A stretch of DNA of 58,028 bases from Nocardioidaceae bacterium (lineage in GTDB: Bacteria; Actinomycetota; Actinomycetes; Propionibacteriales; Nocardioidaceae), in assembly GCA_025980475.1 (NCBI GenBank), contig JAICXL010000006.1, positions 1 through 58,028 on the forward strand. Reading direction: 5' to 3'. This document shows, in pieces, positions 33,786 through 40,706 of the stretch; within the stretch, counting starts at the first letter, position 1; each line of letters opens with the position of its first letter. Under the pieces are notes generated by a model that did no database searches, had not been told where the DNA came from, and was given only the letters and a program-made list of their open reading frames with translations. Made by a program: the position numbers and the translations under genes.

Positions 33786-34340
33786 TCACTCGGTGTTGCT
33801 GTGGCTCTGCCGGGCCCGGTCGTTGTCGATGTCGCGGCGGCGGGCCACCTGGAGGCAGACGACGTCGAGCGCGACGTGGGTCATCTGGTCGAAGAGGCTG
33901 CTCAGCGGCTGGATCGTCGTCGCCTCGCCGGCCTTGCGGTACTTCGTCGCCGCCGGCAGCACGAGCGCCGCCTCGGCGACGGTGCCCAGCGGGGAGGTCG
34001 GGTCGGTGGTGACGGCGTGTACGGCGGCGCCGGCGCCGCGCGCGCTCTCCGCGGCGCGCACCGCCCCGCCCGTCGTCCCGGAGCCGGAGATGACCACGAC
34101 CAGGTCACCCTGGCGGACCGCCGGGGTGACGGTCTCGCCCATGGCGTAGACGGTGAGCCCGAGGTGCATCAGCCGCATTGCGAAGGCCTTGCCCATCAGC
34201 CCGGAGCGCCCCTCACCGGCCACGAACACCCGCGGTGCCTCGACCAGTCGGTCCACCAGCGCGCCGAGTTGGTCGCGATCGACCTTCTCGGCGACGCCCT
34301 GGATCTCGATCAGGACGGTGGTCAGGTCGTCGTTGCTCAT
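33786..34340 (-). CDS. hxlB: 6-phospho-3-hexuloisomerase-like SIS protein
   Basis: SIS-domain isomerase of 184 residues. AGEGRSGLMGKAFAMRL near 40-56, the family-typical GETVTPAVRQGDLVVVISGSG near 66-86, and the C-terminal ATKYR match PHI proteins, which interconvert D-arabino-3-hexulose-6-phosphate and fructose-6-phosphate. The usual SGSGET is SGSGTT here. The ATG at 34340 (AGGACC upstream) overlaps the stop of the hexulose-phosphate synthase-like gene (ATGA), the classic hxlA-hxlB order. Confidence 0.82.
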   Translation of the reverse strand: MSNDDLTTVLIEIQGVAEKVDRDQLGALVDRLVEAPRVFVAGEGRSGLMGKAFAMRLMHLGLTVYAMGETVTPAVRQGDLVVVISGSGTTGGAVRAAESARGAGAAVHAVTTDPTSPLGTVAEAALVLPAATKYRKAGEATTIQPLSSLFDQMTHVALDVVCLQVARRRDIDNDRARQSHSNTE

Positions 34341-34978
34341 GCGGGGTCCTTTCCTGCTGCACGACGCAGCTCCTCGACGGCGGCGACGGGGTCGTCGGCC
34401 TTCGTGACGGCGGAGCCGACGATGACCCGCAGCTCGGGCTCGCCAACCAGGGCGGGCAGGTCGGCAGCGGTGAGCCCGCCGGCCAGCGCGAGTCTCCGGC
34501 CCGCCGCCCACGGGCCGAGGAGGTCCTGCACCCGCTGGCCGCCTGCTTGGCTGCCGATCTGGGCGTCCTTGCTGACGTGCGGTGCCAACCGGACGCGCTG
34601 GGGGAGACGCCGGGCGAGCTCTTCGATGCGCGCCTGGTCGAGGCCCATCAGGTCGACGACCAGCTCGCGATCGTGCTCGCCGGTGACCTCCACGGCCAGG
34701 TCGATGCTGACGTAGGGGGCCAGGCCGAGCACCGTGACCGAGGACGCCCCGGCAGTGAAGGCCATCTCGAACTCGAAGCGGACGTCGTCGGCGGTCTTCA
34801 GGTCGGCCAGCACCGGCGTCGTGCCGGCGGCCGCGACCACCTGGCGGAGCCCGTCCTGGCCGAACTGCTTGACCAGCGAGGTGCCGACCTCGACCCAGTC
34901 GGTGCGGTCGGCCACGGCGGCCGTGATCGCGACCGCACGGTCGAGAGGAATGCGGTCCAGGGCGACCTGGATGTCCAC
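34337..34978 (-). CDS. hxlA: 3-hexulose-6-phosphate synthase-like protein (OMPDC superfamily)
   Basis: Protein of 213 residues in the HPS/KGPDC branch of the orotidine-phosphate decarboxylase fold: MDIQVALDR start, the DxKxxD motif in LADLKTADD (about 58-66), and PHVSKDAQ near 133-140 at the position separating aldolase from decarboxylase subgroups. HPS joins formaldehyde to ribulose-5-phosphate (or releases it in reverse); KGPDC decarboxylates 3-keto-gulonate-6-phosphate. The adjacent PHI gene favours HPS. GTG start with AAGGAG 6 nt upstream. It is the first gene of the operon, divergent from iclR. Confidence 0.8.
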   Translation of the reverse strand: MDIQVALDRIPLDRAVAITAAVADRTDWVEVGTSLVKQFGQDGLRQVVAAAGTTPVLADLKTADDVRFEFEMAFTAGASSVTVLGLAPYVSIDLAVEVTGEHDRELVVDLMGLDQARIEELARRLPQRVRLAPHVSKDAQIGSQAGGQRVQDLLGPWAAGRRLALAGGLTAADLPALVGEPELRVIVGSAVTKADDPVAAVEELRRAAGKDPA

Positions 34979-35049
34979 GCTGTGCTCCTTCGCTGGTTCG
35001 CTGGGGACCCGGTTGGCTCCGGGGCGTTCCGGAACCGGCCATCTCGTGA

Positions 35050-35103
35050 CATGATCATTGCGGATTGCTACCGGATCATGGAATCTACTCCTGCATCATG
35101 GAA
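35050..35103. promoter_or_regulatory. Inverted and direct repeats between hxlA and iclR
   Basis: Perfect inverted repeat CATGATC (35050-35056) / GATCATG (35074-35080), 17-bp spacer, plus direct repeats ATCATGGAA at 35075-35083 and 35095-35103, two helical turns apart. A further palindrome GTTCCGGAAC lies at 35026-35035. Together they are good candidate IclR operators controlling both divergent transcripts. Confidence 0.5.
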
Positions 35104-35113
35104 GGGCACAACG

Positions 35114-35881
35114 ATGGCTGACTCCGCGCCGGCGCCCGACATGGTCGGCAAGGCCCTGGCGCTGCTGACCCGTCTGGGCGACTACCCCGACGGCGCGCCC
35201 GCCGCGGAGCTGGCCCGGCAGGTCGGCTTCCCGCTGAGCACCGCGCACCGGCTGCTGGGGGCGCTGGTTCGGGACGGCTTCGCCTCTTTCGAGCAGGGCA
35301 GCAAGCGCTACACCCTCGGGTTGCACACCTTCCAGCTCGCCCAGCAGGTGCTGCGTGCCCGGGGGCTCTCCGGCCTGGCCAAGCCGGTGCTGGAAGAGGT
35401 GTCTTCGGTGACCAAGGAGGCCACGCTCCTGGCGGTGCGTGACGGTGAGCGCCAGCTCTACCTCTACTCGATCGAGGGCCCCCAGCAGGTGCGGGTCGTG
35501 GGCGAGGCCGGCCGGCACGGCCCGCTGCACTGCACCTCGCAAGGCAAGGTTCTGGTCGCCTTCGCTGAGCCGGCCGCGCGGGAGTACCTGGTCGAGAACC
35601 TGCCGCTCGACCCCGCCGGCCCCCGGGCGATCACCAGCCGCAGCAGGTTCCGCAAGGAGATCGAGCTGGTGCGCGAGCGCGGCTATGCCGTGGCCGACGA
35701 GGAGCATGAGGCCGGCATCCGCGCGATCGGCCTCCCGGTCTTCGGCCACGACGACGTCGCCGCCGCTGCCCTGGCCACGGCCGCCCCGGCCTTCCGGATG
35801 AGTGTCGACGAACTGGTGGGTCACCTGCCCACCCTCACCGAGGCCGCGAAGGCGCTCGCGGTGCTCATGGCGCTGCAGTAG
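35114..35881 (+). CDS. IclR-family transcriptional regulator
   Basis: Regulator of 255 residues: N-terminal winged helix-turn-helix (about 8-65, with AAELARQVGFPLSTAHRLLGAL) and the C-terminal effector domain (about 80-250, with SQGKVLVAF and DEEHEAGIRAIGLPVF). GAAGGG precedes the ATG at 35114; an upstream in-frame ATG exists but falls in the operator region. Divergent placement from the hxl/transport operon makes it the likely local regulator, binding a pathway sugar acid as IclR proteins commonly do. Confidence 0.9.
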   Translation: MADSAPAPDMVGKALALLTRLGDYPDGAPAAELARQVGFPLSTAHRLLGALVRDGFASFEQGSKRYTLGLHTFQLAQQVLRARGLSGLAKPVLEEVSSVTKEATLLAVRDGERQLYLYSIEGPQQVRVVGEAGRHGPLHCTSQGKVLVAFAEPAAREYLVENLPLDPAGPRAITSRSRFRKEIELVRERGYAVADEEHEAGIRAIGLPVFGHDDVAAAALATAAPAFRMSVDELVGHLPTLTEAAKALAVLMALQ

Positions 35882-36003
35882 CCCGCCACCCCCAGCAGCC
35901 GGAGCGCAGCGCCTCCATCGGCGTCATCGACTGACCTCCTCCTCAGGTGGGCGAGGTTCAATGGGGCCGCAGACCGGCAACCGGATCGAAGGAGGGACCG
36001 ACG

Positions 36004-37041
36004 CTGGCCACGGACCCGATCTCCCCGACGACACGCGCACGGAGCCTTCGGGTCGCGTTCGCGGCTTCGGTCGGCCTGCTGTCGATGCTCTCAGCGTGCA
36101 CGACGTCGGGCTCCGTACCGGACGCCGCCCGCTCCGTCCACGCGGGACCCTCGCACACGGCGAGTCCCGCGGTGGCTGGCTCGACAGCGCCCACCGCCAC
36201 GACGAAGAAGAAGAAGCACCACCCGACGGGCCCGCCGATGCTGCTGAGCAGCATCGCGCCGCTCAGCGGGTCGACGGTGGGCGTGGCGATGCCGATCTCG
36301 ATCGTTTTCACCGATCCGGTGAAGGCTTCGGCCCGCAAGGGGATCGAGCGACACATCCAGCTGAGCACCTCGGTTCCGGTCACGGGCGCGTGGCACTGGT
36401 TCAGCCCGCGACGAGTCGACTTCCGGCCGAAGGCGTTCTGGAAGCCCGGTACGACGGTGTCGATGGTCGCTTCCTTCGCCCACGTCGGCGACGGCTTCGG
36501 GCGCTACGGCACCCACACCTACACGCGGCAATTCACCATCGGCGCCGACGTCCGCACCCACGTCTACGTGAACCAGCACAGGACAGTGGTGACCCGCAAC
36601 GGGAAGACGCTGCGAACCATGCCCAGCGACGCCGGCAGCCCCGACTGGCCGACGTGGGACGGGACCATGGCCGTGGTCAACAAGTCACGCACGGTCCGGA
36701 TGACTTCCTGCAGCGTGCACATCACCTGCAACAAGGCCAACCCGAACTACTACGACGTCGTCCTGCCCTGGGACGTCCGGATCACCTGGTCAGGCACGTT
36801 CCTGCACTACTCCAGCGGTGACCCGCATCCGGGGCACGGCTACGGCTCGCACGGCTGCGTCCACCTGTCCTACGACGACGCGCGGTGGTACTACGACCTG
36901 TCCAAGCAGGGCGATCCGGTCACGGTCACCGGGTCCCCGCGCGGCAAGGCCGCCGGTGACAACGGCTACGCGGGTTACGACCTCTCCTGGGGACGGTGGC
37001 TCGCCGGCAGCGCCCTGAAGCAGGTCACCACCCGGAGCTGA
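36004..37041 (+). CDS. L,D-transpeptidase lipoprotein (YkuD) with Ig-like domain; possible CTG start
   Basis: Cell-wall cross-linking enzyme forming 3-3 meso-DAP links. Catalytic SHGCVHL gives His283 and Cys285 (counted from CTG); an Ig-like domain (about 80-190) precedes it and a lipobox SMLSAC ends at Cys32. AAGGAGGG at 35989-35996 sits 7 nt before CTG at 36004, whereas the in-frame GTG at 35947 has no ribosome site and would give an overlong signal peptide; no ATG/GTG/TTG lies between. I therefore favour CTG; 35947 is the conventional alternative. The mature protein resembles mycobacterial LdtMt2-type enzymes. Confidence 0.85.
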   Translation: MATDPISPTTRARSLRVAFAASVGLLSMLSACTTSGSVPDAARSVHAGPSHTASPAVAGSTAPTATTKKKKHHPTGPPMLLSSIAPLSGSTVGVAMPISIVFTDPVKASARKGIERHIQLSTSVPVTGAWHWFSPRRVDFRPKAFWKPGTTVSMVASFAHVGDGFGRYGTHTYTRQFTIGADVRTHVYVNQHRTVVTRNGKTLRTMPSDAGSPDWPTWDGTMAVVNKSRTVRMTSCSVHITCNKANPNYYDVVLPWDVRITWSGTFLHYSSGDPHPGHGYGSHGCVHLSYDDARWYYDLSKQGDPVTVTGSPRGKAAGDNGYAGYDLSWGRWLAGSALKQVTTRS

Positions 37042-37174
37042 GCGCGCCGGCTCCGCGTGACGCTCGCCACACCAAGGGTCCTCTCAGGCTCACGTCAGAC
37101 TCGGGACAGGTGGCCTTCCTAGGTTCGGCGGGCCCGGGCGGCACGCCCCGGGCTCCCGGACGGAAGGAACCACG

Positions 37175-37996
37175 GTGGCGCAGACGACCTCGCTGGGCAC
37201 GACCCGCGGCCCACGGGCCAGGCAGATGGCGGCCAAGGTGCCCGAGCTCACGGTGCTCTTCTGGGTGGTCAAGCTGCTCACGACGGGGATGGGCGAGGCG
37301 GCTTCGGACTTCCTCGGGAACCTGAACATCCCGCTCGCCGCCGTGGTTGGGGTGGGCAGCATCGTGGTCACGCTCCGGCTGCAGCTCCGCAGCGACCGCT
37401 ACCGGGCGCCGGTCTACTGGGCGACCGTGGCCGCGGTGGCCGTCTTCGGCACCATGGCCGCCGACGTCGTGCACATCGTCGGCGTCCCGTACGCGATCTC
37501 GACGGCGTTCTACGCCGTCGTGCTCGCGGTCGTGCTCGCGCTGTGGTGGCGCACGGAGGGGACCCTGTCCATCCACACGATCACCACGCGCCGACGGGAG
37601 CTGTTCTACTGGCTGACCGTGCTGGCGACGTTCGCCCTCGGCACCGCCGCCGGCGACCTGACCGCGGACTCGCTGAGCCTCGGGTTCCTCGGCTCCGGGG
37701 TCCTCTTCGCGGCGCTCTTCGCCGTTCCTGCGATCGCCTGGTGGAAGCTCGGCCTGAACCCGGTGGTGGCCTTCTGGGGCGCCTACATCCTCACCCGTCC
37801 ACTCGGCGCCTCGTTCGCCGACTGGTTCGGCAAGCCGCACTGGTTCGGAGGCGGCCTGGGGTACGGCGACGGCACCGTGACCGGGCTGGCCCTCGCGGTC
37901 TTCGTCGTGCTCGTCGGCGCGATGACGCTGACCCGGCACGGCATCCAGCAGCCCGCCCCCGTCCCGGTGGCCGAGCCGGACGTCGAGGCGGCCTGA
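37175..37996 (+). CDS. COG4705-type multi-pass membrane protein
   Basis: Membrane protein of 273 residues with about eight hydrophobic helices and an internal repeat: VPELTVLFWVVKLLTTGMGEA (about 23-43) is echoed by RELFYWLTVLATFALGTAAGD near 143-163, a pattern of COG4705 proteins. Function is unknown; small-ion or metal transport has been suggested for relatives but I cannot confirm it. GTG start with AAGGA upstream. The 133-bp region before it has TAGGTT at 37120-37125 as a possible -10 and a GCCCGGG/CCCGGGC stem in the leader. Confidence 0.75.
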   Translation: MAQTTSLGTTRGPRARQMAAKVPELTVLFWVVKLLTTGMGEAASDFLGNLNIPLAAVVGVGSIVVTLRLQLRSDRYRAPVYWATVAAVAVFGTMAADVVHIVGVPYAISTAFYAVVLAVVLALWWRTEGTLSIHTITTRRRELFYWLTVLATFALGTAAGDLTADSLSLGFLGSGVLFAALFAVPAIAWWKLGLNPVVAFWGAYILTRPLGASFADWFGKPHWFGGGLGYGDGTVTGLALAVFVVLVGAMTLTRHGIQQPAPVPVAEPDVEAA

Positions 37997-38096
37997 GCAG
38001 CATCTGCAGCGCCGCCGCGGGCCTCTGGCCGATCGCGGTATCAGGGCGGTGTTCTCGTCGTACCTTCGGACAACGGCGGTTGTCTGGAGGCGAGCG

Positions 38097-39206
38097 ATGG
38101 TCAAGCGGCTGGTGATGTGCTGCGACGGCACCTGGAACACCCCTGACGAGGTCAAGGACGGGCTGCCCTGCCCGACCAACGTGGTCAAGCTCGCGCTCGC
38201 GGTCTCCGACCGGGGTGCGGACGGGATGGAGCAGCGCGTCTTCTACCACCCGGGGGTGGGCACGAAGAGGTCGGAGCGGATCCGCGGCGGCGCCTTCGGG
38301 TACGGGCTCTCGCGCAACGTGCAGGACACCTACCGGTTCGTGGCGGAGAACTACCAGCCGGGTGACGAGCTGTTCTTCCTCGGTTTCAGCCGCGGCGCCT
38401 TCACCGCCCGCAGCGCAGTGGGGCTGGTGCGCAACTCCGGCGTGCTCAAGCCGCAGCACCTCGACCGGCTCGACGAGGCCTACGCCCTCTACCGGAGTCG
38501 TACGGCGCACCCGCGCGGGGTCGAGGCCACGCTGTTCCGTCGCTCCTGGTCGTGGGAGTCCCGGATCCGGTTCATCGGCGTCTGGGACACCGTCGGTGCC
38601 CTGGGCATCCCGGCCCTGGGCATCCCGCTGGCGAGGCCGTGGGCCCGCCTGGTCAACCGGCGCTGGGCCTTCCACGACACCGAGCTGAGCAGCCACGTCG
38701 ACAACGCCTTCCAGGCGCTGGCCATCGACGAGCAGCGGCAGCCGTTCGTCGCCACGTTGTGGCAGCCGCAGCCCGGGGCCGTCGACCAACGCGTCGAGCA
38801 GGTCTGGTTCAGCGGCGTGCACAGCGACGTCGGCGGCGGCTACTCCGACGCCTCGCTCGCCGACGTGCCGCTGCTGTGGATGGCCGACCGCGCGCGATCC
38901 TGCGGCCTCGGCTTCGAGGGCGACGCCTTCCGGGGCAGGGTGACGCTGGCGCAGGGGCCGGCCGGCGCCGACATCGCCGTGGGGCCGGACCCTCTCGGGC
39001 CGATGCACGACTCCCGGACCGGCACCTACAGGCTGCTCCCGCCACTGCACCGGTCGATCGGCACGACCGATCCGGCGCAGGAGTACGTCGCCTCCAGTGC
39101 CCTGCACCGACGCGAGGCGGACCCGTCCTACACCCCGGGCAACCTCGCCGCCTGCCTCGCCGGCCCGCACCAGGTGATGGCCGTGGACCCCGATCCCGTC
39201 GACTGA
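38097..39206 (+). CDS. DUF2235 alpha/beta-hydrolase (Tle1-like phospholipase domain)
   Basis: Protein of 369 residues with the DUF2235 marks VMCCDGTWNTP at the start, nucleophile elbow GFSRG (Ser98 in 96-100), VWDTVGALG and WFSGVHSDVGGGY, giving Ser, Asp and His candidates. In type VI secretion this fold is the Tle1 phospholipase effector, but no secretion genes, signal peptide or immunity gene are nearby here and stand-alone actinobacterial members are common; a housekeeping esterase role is as likely. ATG at 38097 has GGAGG 8 nt upstream. TACCTT at 38061-38066 is a possible -10. Confidence 0.85.
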   Translation: MVKRLVMCCDGTWNTPDEVKDGLPCPTNVVKLALAVSDRGADGMEQRVFYHPGVGTKRSERIRGGAFGYGLSRNVQDTYRFVAENYQPGDELFFLGFSRGAFTARSAVGLVRNSGVLKPQHLDRLDEAYALYRSRTAHPRGVEATLFRRSWSWESRIRFIGVWDTVGALGIPALGIPLARPWARLVNRRWAFHDTELSSHVDNAFQALAIDEQRQPFVATLWQPQPGAVDQRVEQVWFSGVHSDVGGGYSDASLADVPLLWMADRARSCGLGFEGDAFRGRVTLAQGPAGADIAVGPDPLGPMHDSRTGTYRLLPPLHRSIGTTDPAQEYVASSALHRREADPSYTPGNLAACLAGPHQVMAVDPDPVD

Positions 39207-39209
39207 GAA

Positions 39210-39238
39210 TTGACACGGGCAGAGCCGTGACAAATACT
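39210..39238 (+). promoter_or_regulatory. Consensus-like promoter TTGACA-17-AATACT
   Basis: TTGACA (39210-39215) is a perfect sigma70 -35; AATACT (39233-39238) is 17 bp on. It starts 4 bp past the DUF2235 stop and precedes the next gene by 133 bp. A second candidate -10, TAGATT (39340-39345), lies 26 nt before that gene's ATG. Confidence 0.55.
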
Positions 39239-39371
39239 GGATGAACCCCCTGACCGGCGGCGCCTTCGCAGCCATGCAGACCTACGGAGGTGCCGCCCGT
39301 GGGCGCCCCGCATCGGCCCCGGATGTCGGTGGTCGCGTCTAGATTGGAGTCCTCAGGGCAGGGGGTTCTGG

Positions 39372-40676
39372 ATGAGCGAGTTCACCGACTTCGACCTCGA
39401 CCGCAGCGTCTCGCGGGCGTGGAAGGGGTTCCAGGCCAGGTTGGCCGACTACCTCGTGGGCATGACCGACGACGACTCGCTGGTCATCAACGTGGTGGCC
39501 GGTGAGGAGCCGGAGGAGGGTGCGTCGCCGTACGTCCAGTTCGCGGGGTTCGGGGAGGACCACCTGCGCGGCGAGGTGTCCGGCAACGGCTGCCTGTCCG
39601 AGGAGCACCAGCTCGACCCCGGGCGCGTGGAGGCGCTCGGGCGGCAGGGCTGGGCGGAGCCCGACGACTCGCTCAACCACTCCGTGGACGTGCTGACCTC
39701 CGACGGCGACCGGCTCGCGGTGATGGCCGTCCGGGCGCTGCGCGACGTCTTCGACGTGCCCCACCCGGCCTTCCTGTCCACCTTCGACGAGGACGACGCC
39801 GAGCGGCTCGGGCTGACCGGTGCGCCCGTGGAGGGGGAGCCCGAGGACGACGAGCCGCTGGCGATCGTCCCGGAGTCCGCGGAGCACCTGCAGCAGCTGG
39901 TCGACGAGGCGCTCACCCCCGTCTTCGGGCACGTGCCGGTGAAGGACGAGGACGGCGACATCCCGGTGCCCTACAACTCCACGCTGGTGTTCGTCCGCGT
40001 CTACCAGGACGAGCCGCTGATCGACATCTTCGGTGCCGTGGTGACCGACGTGACCGACCTGGAGGCGGCGCGGATCGAGGCGCAGATCCTCAACCGCGAC
40101 GTCAAGTTCATCAAGTTCGTCGTGTCCGGCGACCACGTGCTCGCGCAGCTGCAGATCCCCAGCTATCCCTTCGTGCCGCAGGTGCTGCGACACATGCTGC
40201 ACTTCATGTCCAGCGCGCTCGACGAGATCGACGATGACCTCGCCCTGCGCACGGGTGGGCGGCTGGCGATCGATGCTGCACCAGCGGAGGAGGACCCGGC
40301 GGAGGAGGACCCGGCGGAGGAGGACGACGACGTCGACGGCGAGGCACCGCCGCAGCAGGCCGACGGTCGCGACGACTCCCGCCTGCACCCGGTGCTGAGG
40401 CGGATGTCGGACATCGACCCCGCCGGCGACGTCCTGGCGCCGGACGACGTGGCGGACCTGTGCGACCACGAGCGTGACGTGGTGGCGGAGCTGCTCCGGC
40501 AGAGCGCCAAGGAGGAGATCGCCTGCACGCGGGCCCTCGAGTCGGCCGTGCTGGCCGGTGACGAGGAGCAGGCCGAGGCCCAGGAGGGTGACCTGCACGC
40601 GTGGGAGGCCACCACCCGGCTGCTGCGGCGGACGCTCCTGCTGGTCGTGCGTGCCGACCGCTGGCGGCGGCCCTGA
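39372..40676 (+). CDS. YbjN/TY-Chap-like protein with acidic repeat
   Basis: Acidic protein of 434 residues. The region about 165-300 (QQLVDEALTPVFGHVPVKDEDGD..., VFVRVYQDEPLIDIFG, VKFIKFVVSGDHVLAQLQIPS) resembles YbjN/type III chaperone-like (TY-Chap) folds; residues 1-120 form a second, similar alpha/beta module. A low-complexity acidic linker (about 303-325) includes an AEEDP repeat, then a helical C-terminus. No enzyme motif. Function unknown, possibly peptide binding. Start ATG has AGGGGG 7 nt upstream. Confidence 0.6.
   Translation: MSEFTDFDLDRSVSRAWKGFQARLADYLVGMTDDDSLVINVVAGEEPEEGASPYVQFAGFGEDHLRGEVSGNGCLSEEHQLDPGRVEALGRQGWAEPDDSLNHSVDVLTSDGDRLAVMAVRALRDVFDVPHPAFLSTFDEDDAERLGLTGAPVEGEPEDDEPLAIVPESAEHLQQLVDEALTPVFGHVPVKDEDGDIPVPYNSTLVFVRVYQDEPLIDIFGAVVTDVTDLEAARIEAQILNRDVKFIKFVVSGDHVLAQLQIPSYPFVPQVLRHMLHFMSSALDEIDDDLALRTGGRLAIDAAPAEEDPAEEDPAEEDDDVDGEAPPQQADGRDDSRLHPVLRRMSDIDPAGDVLAPDDVADLCDHERDVVAELLRQSAKEEIACTRALESAVLAGDEEQAEAQEGDLHAWEATTRLLRRTLLLVVRADRWRRP
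40284..40325. repeat. 15-bp repeat, 2.8 copies, within the TY-Chap-like gene
   Basis: Unit GCGGAGGAGGACCCG twice plus 12 bases, coding AEEDP-AEEDP-AEED. Frame-preserving. Confidence 0.9.
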
Positions 40677-40706
40677 CCCGGGTGACCGTGACCGCTGGCG
40701 GAGCGG

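Noticed and set aside
38097-39206. Type VI secretion effector (Tle1)
   Set aside because: The DUF2235 fold matches but there is no secretion gene, VgrG, PAAR or immunity gene nearby, and Gram-positive actinobacteria lack T6SS.
39241-39342. 33-codon ATG frame just after the TTGACA promoter
   Set aside because: The ATG is only 2 nt past the -10, so it would not be on the transcript, and no ribosome site precedes it.
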